Of a stretch of 53,699 nt of DNA, positions 16,426-25,193 are shown one piece after another; position 1 is the first letter of the stretch; each line of letters starts with the position of its first letter. Both the position numbers and the translations under genes were made by a program. This DNA is from Spirochaetales bacterium (GTDB lineage Bacteria > Spirochaetota > Spirochaetia > SZUA-6 > JAFGRV01). The stretch spans positions 1 to 53,699 of the forward strand of contig JAFGHO010000050.1 in assembly GCA_016930085.1 (NCBI GenBank), given 5' to 3'. Under the pieces are notes generated by a model that was not told the origin of the DNA, searched no databases, and saw only the letters and a list, made by a program, of their open reading frames with translations.

Positions 16426-18345
16426 TCACGGCAGGGGGTATTCTCTGAATGCCTCGATCGCCTCATATTCGGCAAAACCGAGTGAATCATAAAGCCTGGC
16501 TGTCGCGCGGTTTCTTCCCTCCGCCCGCTGCCAAAACTCGCGCTTGTCTACGGGGCCGGGAAACATGGCGAGGTCTTTCTGGGATTGGTGTTTGAAGATG
16601 GCAAGACGCTTTCTCATAAGCTCGTCGGGGGAAAGGGGAACGGCCATATCGATGTGTTCGGGCTCCCATTCCTGCCATGCACCGCGGTAAAGCCAGACCG
16701 TGCAATCCCTGTACCACGGCCGTGTTTTGAGTTGTTTAAACGCAGCTTCGATAGCGCGAAAGCATATGATATGCGTCCCGTGGGGATCGGTAAGATCTCC
16801 GGCCGCATATACCTGGTGAGGTTTTACACGATCAAGAAGGTCCGCGATAAGACGGATATCTTCCTTGCCTGGTTCGCGTTTTTTCAGGTGCCTGTCCCTG
16901 TAGAACGGCATATTGAGAAAATGAAGCCGTTCTTCGGGAACGCCGCATGCTCTACCCGCCGCCTTTGCCTCTGTTTTGCGGATAAGGACCTTTATCTTGT
17001 ATACCTCCTCCGAATCACGATCCTTCGGATCCTTGTTTTTGAGAAATTGTCCGATATGGCGTTCGATCTTTTCCATTTCTTTTTGTGCGATCCCGAAGAT
17101 TGAACTGAATTCGGTAACGAAGTCCGCGAAACGGAGCGCGTCGTGATCGAAGACGGCATTGCCGCCGTCCGTCTGGTAGGCGATATGGACTTCGTGTCCC
17201 TGGTCGGTAAGGCGGATGAGGGTTCCGCCCATGGAGATGACATCGTCGTCCGGGTGTGGGCTGAATATGATGCAACGTTTGGGGAACGGCCCCCGTTGCC
17301 AGGGTTTTTTTTGTTTTTGACTCGTTTCACCGTGGGGTAAGCCGGTTTTTCCGCCCGGCCATCCGGTGATGGTAGCCTGAATATCGTGAAAGACTTCGAG
17401 GTTCGCCTGATAGGCGGACCCGTAATGATCGAGCAGGTCGTAGAGGTCGTTTTCCGAGTAATCGTCTTCAGTGAGTTTCAGAATCGCTTTTTTCTTTTTC
17501 AGGGCAAGCCACACAACGGCACGCCGCAGAAGCCTGCGGTCCCACCTGACGGCTCCTTTTATCCATGGCGTTTGAATTTTTGTCAGGTATGAGGCGGCCG
17601 CACGGTCGCATATGATCGAAATATCACGATGATTTCTGAGTGAGTGAACTGCGGGGTGTTCGGCTGAGTCTTCTTCGACCATTTTTTTGACGATACGGGC
17701 CTTTTGTTCGCCGAAGGCTAAAAGAAGAATCGATCGAGCGGTCAAAATTGTTTCCAATCCTATTGAAAACGCCTGCGGGGGGACATTCTCCTCGCCGAAA
17801 AAATCGCCCGCGGCCTCGTGACGCATAATATGATCGAGGGTGACAAGACGTGTTCTCGTTTCCGGGGGCAGTCCCGGATCGTTCAATCCGATGTGGCCCT
17901 TGTACCCGAGTACGGTAAGCAACAGATCGATCCCGCCCGCGGACCCGATTGCCCTTTCATAATCACGACAGGCGTCTTCCATACGGTCCGGCGCCATCGT
18001 ACCTTCCGGTATATGAATGTTTTCCGGTTTGATATCAACATGGCGAAAAAGATGTTCGTGCATGAACCATGTGGAACTTTGAAGCTGATCGGGCCGTATC
18101 GGATAGTATTCGTCGACATTGAAGGTGACGACGCCTTCAAAGCTTATTTTTTCTTCCCGATGAATTTTCACCAGTGTACTGTAGAGGTTGATTACGGATG
18201 GTCCGGCGACTAGACCGAGAGTGACTGTCTTCCCTTTTGCATTCCGTTCCTTTATAAGGTCGGCGATGAGACGTGCAATATGTGTGGTCGCCTCTTCGTT
18301 TGTATCATAGACGATTGCCCTGATTTTCTCTTTTTCGTTTTTCAT
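16426..18345 (-). CDS. NagB-like glucosamine-6-phosphate deaminase fused to LmbE/PIG-L deacetylase
   Basis: A two-domain enzyme of 639 residues. Residues 1 to about 270 are a NagB/RpiA-fold domain with FNVDEYYPI (base equivalent to NagB Asp72), GHIGLNDPG and a conserved Lys in FGEQKARIV. About 345-639 is an LmbE-type zinc deacetylase with SPHPDDDVISMGG and DPHGTH, the usual metal ligands. Similar fusions are known, and could in principle remove acetyl and amino groups from amino-sugar phosphates. In the NagB half, the residue equivalent to E. coli Asp141 (NDGHIAFNEP) is Lys (YKGHIGLNDP) and Glu148 is Asp, so the deaminase reaction may be altered. It has a GGGGGGT-type ribosome site. Confidence 0.87.
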   Translation of the reverse strand: MKNEKEKIRAIVYDTNEEATTHIARLIADLIKERNAKGKTVTLGLVAGPSVINLYSTLVKIHREEKISFEGVVTFNVDEYYPIRPDQLQSSTWFMHEHLFRHVDIKPENIHIPEGTMAPDRMEDACRDYERAIGSAGGIDLLLTVLGYKGHIGLNDPGLPPETRTRLVTLDHIMRHEAAGDFFGEENVPPQAFSIGLETILTARSILLLAFGEQKARIVKKMVEEDSAEHPAVHSLRNHRDISIICDRAAASYLTKIQTPWIKGAVRWDRRLLRRAVVWLALKKKKAILKLTEDDYSENDLYDLLDHYGSAYQANLEVFHDIQATITGWPGGKTGLPHGETSQKQKKPWQRGPFPKRCIIFSPHPDDDVISMGGTLIRLTDQGHEVHIAYQTDGGNAVFDHDALRFADFVTEFSSIFGIAQKEMEKIERHIGQFLKNKDPKDRDSEEVYKIKVLIRKTEAKAAGRACGVPEERLHFLNMPFYRDRHLKKREPGKEDIRLIADLLDRVKPHQVYAAGDLTDPHGTHIICFRAIEAAFKQLKTRPWYRDCTVWLYRGAWQEWEPEHIDMAVPLSPDELMRKRLAIFKHQSQKDLAMFPGPVDKREFWQRAEGRNRATARLYDSLGFAEYEAIEAFREYPLP

Positions 18346-18411
18346 AGCGCACCCCCCGTCAAACGGCCGATTGATGACAGTGTGCGGACCGCCGTACTAT
18401 TACCGCGGCCG

Positions 18412-18882
18412 TCACCGGTTGTCCCCTGTGGAGCGGTTTTCGAGAAACTCCATGATTATTCCTGATAATTCGGGCCCTCCGCAATAGGTATACCTGCCGC
18501 CGGTATAATCCCCTTCCTGGTCGATACTTACGTTGTTTTCTGCAAGGTGTTGACGAATTTCGGAAAAATCATCGACCTGAAAGGCTATGTGATGGAAGCC
18601 TTCCCCTTTTGTGCGGAGGTGGTCTTTCCATGTACTCGGTTCCCCGACCGGCTCGATAAGTTCGATCGTTACCTGACCCATGGGGAAAAACGCCAGCCGA
18701 GCCCTTGCCGCTGTCTGTTTACCTCTGTATCTGGTATGGGCGTTCTCCACGCTGTCCGTGATCGTGATTTCCGGCTGCGGCATTCTGAATATGCGGCTTA
18801 GCCGTGCCACCGCGGCCTCTATATCCTTGACAATGATACCGATCTGGCAAAGAGTTCCGATTCCCTGTTTTTTGTCTTCCAT
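18412..18882 (-). CDS. VOC (glyoxalase/methylmalonyl-CoA epimerase-like) protein
   Basis: A metal-dependent vicinal-oxygen-chelate protein of 156 residues with two beta-alpha-beta modules. It starts with IGIIVKDIEAAVARL. Later are TIELIEPVGEPS (Glu ligand), GFHHIAFQVDD (His ligand) and GIIMEFLE (Glu ligand), the pattern of methylmalonyl-CoA epimerase. No mutase gene is nearby, so the substrate is open. A GGAGGG ribosome site precedes the ATG, and the gene lies 66 bases upstream of the NagB-LmbE fusion in the same direction. Confidence 0.85.
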   Translation of the reverse strand: MEDKKQGIGTLCQIGIIVKDIEAAVARLSRIFRMPQPEITITDSVENAHTRYRGKQTAARARLAFFPMGQVTIELIEPVGEPSTWKDHLRTKGEGFHHIAFQVDDFSEIRQHLAENNVSIDQEGDYTGGRYTYCGGPELSGIIMEFLENRSTGDNR

Positions 18883-19014
18883 TATCTTCCCTCCCTTGTA
18901 TTGTTACGCGCATTGTGCTTCATTCAACCTGCCTATGTTTCAATAGACTATAAGCTTATAACGGGAAGCCGGTTTTTACAATACCTTTCACCATGTATGT
19001 ATCATCGTTACGTC

Positions 19015-19043
19015 TTGACTTTCGATATCGTATCCCGTAAACT
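19015..19043 (+). promoter_or_regulatory. Promoter of MshEN-like small protein
   Basis: TTGACT (19015-19020), 17-base spacer, TAAACT (19038-19043). The ATG begins 7 bases after the -10 box, which puts the predicted transcription start on or next to the start codon. Confidence 0.6.
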
Positions 19044-19050
19044 TTTTCGT

Positions 19051-19233
19051 ATGGCAGAAGAACGAATCGGAGATTTTCTGGTGCGTATCGGAGCCCTGAC
19101 ATCGGAGCAGGTTGACGAGATATTGAAACAGCAGAAAAAGGAACCCGACAAGATATTCGGGGTGATCGCGATCGAACTCGGCTATATCAACGACGATGCC
19201 CTTCGTGCGTACGTTGAGGAGAAGAGAAAGTAA
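19051..19233 (+). CDS. Stand-alone MshEN-like domain, 60 aa
   Basis: The start is set at 19051 (MAEERIGDFL) because the reading frame upstream to 18901 contains the promoter and unlike residues. The protein matches the first-half pattern of MshEN/GspE N-terminal domains: RIGDFLVRIGALTSEQ, then QVDEILKQQ, then FGVIAIELGYINDDAL. MshEN domains of type II secretion and pilus ATPases can bind c-di-GMP through such repeats. Here the module is alone, without an ATPase. Assignment rests on motif resemblance. No ribosome site is visible. Confidence 0.7.
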   Translation: MAEERIGDFLVRIGALTSEQVDEILKQQKKEPDKIFGVIAIELGYINDDALRAYVEEKRK

Positions 19234-19254
19234 CGAAACACACTGCCGGGCGTA

Positions 19255-20337
19255 TTATGCAAGCAGATTGATACGGGCAAAGATATAGGAAAGCGGCTCT
19301 TTCTTCAGTACCACCTTATAGCAGGTGGTACCAACGATTTGCTCGCACTCGTAATTGGGATCTTTGAGATAGTTATCGCTTCTTCTGCTGTCGAACCAGT
19401 GAACCAGGGCGATTTCACGTTCCCTGATTTCGATACATGTCATCCCGCTTTTACCAATGCCGCATCCCGCGTTGAAAAGGTTCGGAACCAGCAGGGGGGT
19501 GCTGTATAGACTCGATATGAGGCTCTGATTTTTCTTTACCTGAAAATAGCGATGTAATTCTTTTTTATATTTGAAAACAGTTTTTCCGGTGAGTTCCCTC
19601 TCGGACTCCGTCATATCCGGATACGAGCGGCAAAGCTGTTCGATGCGGAAGCGCAGATCGTCGATTTTTGAAATGGATTCGAAAAGGGGGCGGTGCGTAT
19701 GCCCGATGATCGAAATGATCTTTTGCCGTGAGGAAAAACGGTAGACGCGTTGTTCGGTGATGAATTTTTTATGGTTGCTGTAAGCCACGGAGAGGTTTTT
19801 TATGTAGAACGGCTTTGCCAGGTACCTGACGAACAAACCCGCGAGTGCATTATATCTCGTGAAAAAGAGTGAGGATTGGTGGCCGTGAAAGATATAGATC
19901 GGTATGTCGGAGTCGATGGTGAGGGAAAGGCATTCGTGGATCATGTATCCGTATCCCCGCCCCCGCCTTTGATCGAGAAGAAGGTCCTCGTCGTGATTGC
20001 CCGCCGTTTTATACAGCCGCGATTCATTGTTGAAAGCATCGAAGAGAGTGAAAACCGCTTTCCACCGTTTTCTGATTCCGTTGAGACTGAACTTCTGCAA
20101 TTCCTCGATATCCCCGTTCAGGACGAGGTGATAGCCCCCGTCATAATACGAACGTTCGAGCAGTGTCGAAAAAAGCGTCCCGTTTTTAATAAAATCGTCG
20201 TTGCTTCCCCCGTTACCGAGGTGGAGGTCGCTGAAGATGACGATTTTTTTATCTTCTGCCGGGCCGATATTATATACGTTGCGTATTGTGTCAAAAAGGT
20301 TGGTCTCCATGGAACGATATGAACTGATAATACACAT
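19255..20337 (-). CDS. Calcineurin-like metallophosphoesterase
   Basis: A 360-residue dimetal phosphoesterase. The full set of ligand motifs is present: FSDLHLGNGG (DxH), NGDIEE (GD), AGNHDED (GNHD), IFHGHQ, and IIGHTHRP (GHxH). No signal peptide or membrane segment is clear, and the C-terminus ends in a hydrophobic helix (PLSYIFARINLLA). Substrates of relatives range from UDP-diacylglucosamine to nucleotides and proteins; none can be chosen here. The start could be 20337 or the in-frame ATG METNLFD near 20310; neither has a good ribosome site. Confidence 0.88.
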   Translation of the reverse strand: MCIISSYRSMETNLFDTIRNVYNIGPAEDKKIVIFSDLHLGNGGSNDDFIKNGTLFSTLLERSYYDGGYHLVLNGDIEELQKFSLNGIRKRWKAVFTLFDAFNNESRLYKTAGNHDEDLLLDQRRGRGYGYMIHECLSLTIDSDIPIYIFHGHQSSLFFTRYNALAGLFVRYLAKPFYIKNLSVAYSNHKKFITEQRVYRFSSRQKIISIIGHTHRPLFESISKIDDLRFRIEQLCRSYPDMTESERELTGKTVFKYKKELHRYFQVKKNQSLISSLYSTPLLVPNLFNAGCGIGKSGMTCIEIREREIALVHWFDSRRSDNYLKDPNYECEQIVGTTCYKVVLKKEPLSYIFARINLLA

Positions 20338-20466
20338 AGAAACAATCGTTTTCCCTTTGTTATATTCTCCCGTCCGGCCTTAACCTCATCCGCTTTTTTC
20401 TCCTCGACAATGTACCGTGTCACCCGCCGGTGTTTCTTTACCGGTATTTATTATATAACAGACAAT

Positions 20467-20489
20467 GAGAAACCGCTAATGCGGTTCTC
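20467..20489 (-). terminator. Hairpin after transglutaminase-like gene
   Basis: GAGAACCGC and GCGGTTTCTC (minus strand) pair around an ATTA loop with one bulged T, 17 bases beyond the stop of the 20506-21642 gene. The following bases are not a T-run, so termination would be weak. Confidence 0.45.
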
Positions 20490-20505
20490 GATATTACGGG
20501 GCGCG

Positions 20506-21642
20506 CTAATTCCGAAGAATTGGAAAAAGTATTATCCAGTGGCTTTTATTTGACCATTCGGGGGGAATATCTCCTATTTCCCATCCGGTTGCAGTCGTTT
20601 CCACAAAAAAGTACCTGATGCCCCCATATGAAAGATAATCTCCAAATCCGACCTGTGCGATACCGAGCATCGCGTGCTGATAGTAGTCGCTGTAAAAAAT
20701 GGCCACATCGTATCCGAAATCTTTTAATAGCAGATAAAGGAGAACGGAACGCGAATCGCAGTCACCTTTTTTCGACCGGATCATCTCGAGCGGGGTATAG
20801 ATTCCCCAAGGAGTTTCCGGAATTTGATAGGTGGTGGCCTGGACGCAATTAATGACGAATGCGGCAAAATCCGCGTATCCCAGCGAAAGACCTTCTTTGA
20901 AGCCAAGCAACTCCTCTTTGACATGGCCGAGTCTATAGCTGTTTTGCTGGTAAAGATACCCGTAGAGATCGGAGTAGAATTCGCTGAAATCGATATCCCA
21001 GAGGGAGATATATTCACCCGTGTCTTCTGCCCTGCCGCGGAACGGCTGGAACGTATCGCGTTCGACCCGGGAGCGGTAATAATCCTCCCGGCTTATTCTG
21101 AAACCGGTGTTATATGATTTGCCCGAATGGGTCCAGTAAAATGTTGAATTGATTTCTCCATCATCGCCGGCAATACCGCTGTCCTCATCCGATCTCATCA
21201 TCCCGGTGACGGATTCGGGGAGGCTGAACTGTATATCCTCCTGTAAAAGAAGAGTGTCGTCCGATGAATTGATGACCAGAAAAGTACCCCAATATGGTTC
21301 AATCGGATTTCCGTAGGAGGTGAATGCCGAATAGGGATAATAAAACCAAAACGATTCCCCATTCCAGACGGAATGATCGTAGGGAACATAGAGGGGATCG
21401 AGGGCGATCTCCGAGTCATCGATCCATTCGGCATTTTGCGACAGGATAAAAGCCGTATGGATATATCCGTCCTTCATGGCATACACATTAAGGTCGTAAA
21501 TACGAAAATAAACCCTGTTTTCGACATTATGCTCCACCGTTATATGATCGATCTCCGCCGTCTGGGATGAAAGCGCCGTTGCGGTTATCAGGAAGACGAA
21601 GCGGATTGCAAATGAGAAAATACCGGTTTCCCTTTTCATCAT
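20506..21642 (-). CDS. Exported transglutaminase-like cysteine protease
   Basis: A secreted protein of about 378 residues. AGGAGG overlaps a GTG at 21648, so the real start is ATG 21642 (5-base spacer) or 21639. The signal peptide is FAIRFVFLITATALSSQ. The C-terminal third carries the transglutaminase-like triad: Cys in KKGDCDSRSVLLYLLL, His in YYQHAMLG and an acidic residue in TATGWEIGD. The N-terminal region is beta-rich and not recognised. It follows the DUF350 gene by about 36 bases and probably shares its transcript. Likely a periplasmic peptidase or cross-linking enzyme. Confidence 0.85.
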   Translation of the reverse strand: MMKRETGIFSFAIRFVFLITATALSSQTAEIDHITVEHNVENRVYFRIYDLNVYAMKDGYIHTAFILSQNAEWIDDSEIALDPLYVPYDHSVWNGESFWFYYPYSAFTSYGNPIEPYWGTFLVINSSDDTLLLQEDIQFSLPESVTGMMRSDEDSGIAGDDGEINSTFYWTHSGKSYNTGFRISREDYYRSRVERDTFQPFRGRAEDTGEYISLWDIDFSEFYSDLYGYLYQQNSYRLGHVKEELLGFKEGLSLGYADFAAFVINCVQATTYQIPETPWGIYTPLEMIRSKKGDCDSRSVLLYLLLKDFGYDVAIFYSDYYQHAMLGIAQVGFGDYLSYGGIRYFFVETTATGWEIGDIPPEWSNKSHWIILFPILRN

Positions 21643-21678
21643 GCTCACCTCCTTTTCCCTCTCTGATTGAGGACGGTA

Positions 21679-22203
21679 CTACCCGATTCCCTTTGGAAGT
21701 TTTGGAAAGGGGATAATGGATTCGGTGAGAAGAGTGAAGCCGTCGCCTACGATGAGGGATATCACGATGATGACAACCGCGAGGATAATACCGATCGCGA
21801 TATTGTTGTTGCGGATCTCCTCCATCTCGTTCAGTTTTTGGGTAAAGAGAGTGAAGAGAAAAAATGAAATGACGATGACGATGAACGAAAACACGAAGGC
21901 AAGTGAAAAATAAATGAGGATGTAGATGACGGCTGTTCCGATCGCCTCGCCGATTTCTTCCCGGCCGCCTAAAAGATAGCGGAATGTAGTGATAAGGGGT
22001 TCGACGATCGATTTGATGAAGTACCCGATTGAAAAAAGAACGCCCCCGATAAGGATGGCGAATGATGTATTGTACTGCTCGATCTTGTATATTTTACGGG
22101 CCCAGAAACCGATGAGTTTAAAACCGATAAAGAGAAGGATCGTACCGAGGATCAACCCCGCACCGATCTGAAACAGGGATATGACGAGAAGCTTTGTATT
22201 CAT
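21679..22203 (-). CDS. DUF350-family membrane protein
   Basis: An integral membrane protein of 174 residues with five to six hydrophobic segments. It looks like two repeats of the DUF350 unit: NTSFAILIGGVLFSIGYFI and NNNIAIGIILAVVIIVISLI. The first helix pair contains LILGTILLFIGFKLIG. The molecular role of the family is unknown. It is the first gene of a probable operon with the transglutaminase-like protein. Confidence 0.82.
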   Translation of the reverse strand: MNTKLLVISLFQIGAGLILGTILLFIGFKLIGFWARKIYKIEQYNTSFAILIGGVLFSIGYFIKSIVEPLITTFRYLLGGREEIGEAIGTAVIYILIYFSLAFVFSFIVIVISFFLFTLFTQKLNEMEEIRNNNIAIGIILAVVIIVISLIVGDGFTLLTESIIPFPKLPKGIG

Positions 22204-22404
22204 CTGATGCCTCCGGGAAGATAGAATTCACCCCCGCACGGACAGGGAGCATGCTATAAATTATAGGTCCCGGAAACAGATAGTCAAGGTTTGCACGGCA
22301 TAATTTTGGTCCGGTATGTACCATGAAAATCGGTATGACATGAGGCTGTCAAAAACGTGTAAAAGGTTCATGTACCTTCCGTGAAGTACGGGATTATCTT
22401 CCCT

Positions 22405-22413
22405 TGTTATAAT
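22405..22413 (+). promoter_or_regulatory. Extended -10 promoter of ygiQ
   Basis: TGT followed by a perfect TATAAT (22408-22413), an extended -10 element, with no clear -35. The ATG of the next gene is 27 bases downstream. Confidence 0.6.
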
Positions 22414-22439
22414 ATGAAAATTTTATTACGTTATGCTGT

Positions 22440-24116
22440 ATGTTTCTTCCCACAACCAGGAATGAATTGAAACGGTTTGGTTTCTCCGAATGCGATATTA
22501 TACTCGTGACCGGCGACACCTATATCGACAGTCCCTTCATCGGGGTCGCCTTGATCGGGAAGGTTCTTCTTGAAAAAGGGTACCGTGTGGGGATTATCGC
22601 TCAGCCCGATACCGAAAGTCCCGGGGACATCACGCGACTCGGCGAACCCCGGCTTTTCTGGGGAATTACGGGCGGATGTATGGATTCCATGGTCGCAAAT
22701 TATACGGCAACGAAGAAGTTCAGAAAATCCGACGACCTGACCCCGGGAGGAATCAACAACAGGCGGCCGGACAGGGCGGTCATCGTTTATGCAAACCTCA
22801 TCCGAAGGTATTTCAAGAACACGGCGCCCCTCGTCCTTGGCGGTGTCGAGGCGAGTCTGCGGAGAATCTGCCATTACGATTACTGGAGCAACAAAGTGCG
22901 GAATTCGGTGCTTTTCGATGCCAAGGCGGATATTCTCGTGTACGGTATGGCTGAAAAGACCGTTGCCGCGCTTGCCGAAAAACTGGACAGGGGAGAGGAT
23001 TACAGGGACCTCAGGGGCATCTGTTATCCGTCCGGAGAAATGAAGCGGGATTATATCATGTTGCCTTCGGCGGACGAGGTCGCGTCGGATAAAGAAGCGT
23101 TCGCCCGGATGTTTGCAGTTTTTTATGAAAATACAGATCCCCATGATGCACGCGGGCTTCTGCAGCGGCACGGGAACAGGTACCTCGTTCATAATCCGCC
23201 CGGATATTATGAAACGGAAGAAGAACTCGACAGAATCCACTCTCTCGATTTCGAACGGGACGTTCATCCCTGGTACGGCGTCCGGGGGCGGGTGAGGGCA
23301 TTGGATACGATCAGATTTTCGATCACCTCACACCGGGGATGCGCAGGGGAATGCAATTTCTGTTCGATATCGATCCATCAGGGGAGGGTTGTCCGGTCAC
23401 GGAGTGTGGATTCGATAGTAAGTGAAGCCGAACGGTTTAAGAACCATCCTGATTTCAGGGGAATCATTACCGATACCGGGGGGCCGACGGCAAACATGTA
23501 CGGCGCACAATGCAGGCGGTGGGCGGAACGGGGTGCATGCAGGGGGAAACGGTGCCTTTTTCCCCGAATCTGCAACCAATATGAATCGGATCACAAACGG
23601 CAGATATCGCTTCTCAAACGGCTCGAGGAGATTTCCGGTGTCAAAAAGGTATTTCTCGCATCGGGGATCAGGCACGATCTGGTCCTTTCGGATAAAAACG
23701 GCTTCGCGTACCTGGAACAGATCCTTCGTCATCATACCTCCGGCCAGCTCAAACTGGCGCCTGAACATTCGGAGGAAAAGGTACTCGCCTTGATGGGGAA
23801 GACCGGGGGAACATCCCTTACGGATTTCATGCGTATGTTCGAGCGACTCGCCGAAAAAGACGGTAAAAAACAGTTTCTCACCTATTATTTTATGGCGGCG
23901 CATCCCGGTTGTACCGGAGAGGACATGATGAAACTTGATCGGTTTATCCGGACAAACCTGAAAATCAGGCCGGAGCAGGTCCAGATTTTTACCCCCACCC
24001 CGTCAACATGGTCGACACTCATGTATTACACGGGAATAAATCCCTTCACCTGCGACCGGCTGTTTGTCGAAAAAGGCATGAAAGCAGTTCAAAGACAGAA
24101 AGACGTGATTCAATGA
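22440..24116 (+). CDS. ygiQ: YgiQ-family radical SAM protein
   Basis: A UPF0313-type radical SAM protein of 558 residues. It has the N-terminal region of the family (FLPTTRNELKRFGF, VTGDTYIDSPFIG) and the 4Fe-4S motif CAGECNFC near residue 304 (Cx3Cx2C), preceded by FSITSHRGC. Later come KFL-type strands and KLAPEHSEEKVLALMGK, typical of the family, then AHPGCTGEDM and FTPTPSTWSTLMYYTG. The reaction is unknown. There is no ribosome site before the ATG. It is preceded by its own promoter. Confidence 0.92.
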   Translation: MFLPTTRNELKRFGFSECDIILVTGDTYIDSPFIGVALIGKVLLEKGYRVGIIAQPDTESPGDITRLGEPRLFWGITGGCMDSMVANYTATKKFRKSDDLTPGGINNRRPDRAVIVYANLIRRYFKNTAPLVLGGVEASLRRICHYDYWSNKVRNSVLFDAKADILVYGMAEKTVAALAEKLDRGEDYRDLRGICYPSGEMKRDYIMLPSADEVASDKEAFARMFAVFYENTDPHDARGLLQRHGNRYLVHNPPGYYETEEELDRIHSLDFERDVHPWYGVRGRVRALDTIRFSITSHRGCAGECNFCSISIHQGRVVRSRSVDSIVSEAERFKNHPDFRGIITDTGGPTANMYGAQCRRWAERGACRGKRCLFPRICNQYESDHKRQISLLKRLEEISGVKKVFLASGIRHDLVLSDKNGFAYLEQILRHHTSGQLKLAPEHSEEKVLALMGKTGGTSLTDFMRMFERLAEKDGKKQFLTYYFMAAHPGCTGEDMMKLDRFIRTNLKIRPEQVQIFTPTPSTWSTLMYYTGINPFTCDRLFVEKGMKAVQRQKDVIQ

Positions 24117-24157
24117 AAGACCGGGGAGGATCCTGTTTGTTTCCGATACGACGACCT

Positions 24158-24337
24158 CTATCGCAGCGGGAGCCAGCCGTCCGGAGGAAAGGTGTCGTTC
24201 TTTCCCGCAATCGCCTGTTCGTATTGTGCGGTAAACAGTAAATAGGCTTCACGGATGATACGGACGGCATCGGCCGGTTCATTAATCGGTCCAAGATACA
24301 CCCCGTATAAAGCATCGATAAGATCACGACTGTCCAT
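24158..24337 (-). CDS. Small hypothetical protein, 59 aa
   Basis: A short minus-strand frame between ygiQ and rplU with protein-like composition (MDSRDLIDALYGVYLGPINE, AVRIIREAYLLFTAQYE, PPDGWLPLR). It is acidic and helical. The frame stays open for about 21 codons upstream of the ATG, reading DVGILFIDFF, but has no usable start there, so the gene may be 5'-degraded or start unconventionally. No ribosome site is seen. Not recognised. Confidence 0.45.
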   Translation of the reverse strand: MDSRDLIDALYGVYLGPINEPADAVRIIREAYLLFTAQYEQAIAGKNDTFPPDGWLPLR

Positions 24338-24402
24338 AGGGTTTTTACGGCTTTTGGTATGAAAAAAGTCGATAAATAGTATTCCGACATCGAGAACACC
24401 CC

Positions 24403-24445
24403 TTGACTATTTTCATGTTTTTCTGGTATCTTGACTGTCTATACT
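24403..24445 (+). promoter_or_regulatory. Promoter region of the rplU operon
   Basis: TTGACT at 24403-24408 with TATCTT at 24427-24432 (18-base spacer), and a second possible -10, TATACT, at 24440-24445. The two may be overlapping promoters. Transcription from either would include the rplU ribosome site. Confidence 0.6.
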
Positions 24446-24467
24446 ATTATTGCAAGAGGTGAGGGAG

Positions 24468-24782
24468 ATGTACGCACTTGTCGACATAAAAGGAAAACAG
24501 TACAGGGCAGAAAAAGGCAGTGTATTGAAAATAGACCGCGTTAAACAGGAAAAGGGAGAAAAGATAGCGTTTGATTCCGTTTTGCTCATTTCAGACGGCG
24601 GCAAAGTAAACGTCGGTACACCGTACGTCGATGGTGCCAGGGTTCAGGCTGTGGTTGAAGAACATGGGCGGGACAAAAAAATCGTGGTGTTCAAATATAA
24701 AAAGAGAAAACACTACAGGAAGAAAAACGGCCACCGTCAGCATTATTCGGTCATTAAAATACAGGATATTTCCAAGAGTTAG
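24468..24782 (+). CDS. rplU: 50S ribosomal protein L21
   Basis: A 23S-rRNA-binding ribosomal protein of 104 residues, the normal length. MYALVDIKGKQYRAEKG and VGTPYVDGARVQA with the basic KYKKRKHYRKKNGHRQ tail are diagnostic. The ATG at 24468 is chosen over the upstream in-frame TTG because a GAGG-type ribosome site precedes it. First gene of the L21-Prp-L27-Obg cluster. Confidence 0.96.
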   Translation: MYALVDIKGKQYRAEKGSVLKIDRVKQEKGEKIAFDSVLLISDGGKVNVGTPYVDGARVQAVVEEHGRDKKIVVFKYKKRKHYRKKNGHRQHYSVIKIQDISKS

Positions 24783-24799
24783 TACGGGCATATAAACGA

Positions 24800-25129
24800 G
24801 TGATTACCGTCACGATCACATTATATCCGGATGGCTGCGTGAAGGAGGTATCCGCTGCGGGACACGCCGGGTACGCGAAAAAAGGCGGTGATATTGTCTG
24901 CGCAGGGGTGACGACACTCCTCAGGTCCGCGGCAAAAGTATTATACGGGAATGAGAACGTGACGGTTTCAGGAATTGCCCCGGCTGAAGGAATCCTCCGG
25001 TTCGGTGTTTCCGATATTCCGGGAAGCGAATTTCTTTGGGTAAAGGGGATAACGGATGTCCTCATACAGGGTCTGAGTGATCTGTGTTCGGAGTTTCCGG
25101 ACAAAATGAGGATTGAAATAAAAGAATAA
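24800..25129 (+). CDS. prp: Ribosomal-processing cysteine protease Prp-like (YsxB)
   Basis: A small cysteine-protease-like protein of 109 residues. It starts at GTG 24800, 17 bases after rplU. The motif GHAGYAKKGGDIVCAGVTTL contains the catalytic His (about 22) and Cys (about 34) of Prp. In Firmicutes, Prp cleaves an N-terminal extension from L27. The L27 encoded next to it here has no such extension, so this Prp must have another role or target. Position between L21 and L27 is the usual one. Confidence 0.93.
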   Translation: MITVTITLYPDGCVKEVSAAGHAGYAKKGGDIVCAGVTTLLRSAAKVLYGNENVTVSGIAPAEGILRFGVSDIPGSEFLWVKGITDVLIQGLSDLCSEFPDKMRIEIKE

Positions 25130-25193
25130 CATTCGATGACAAACCGGGCATGTTTCCGGTCGATTCGGTTTGACGTAAAGCGGAGGAACAACA

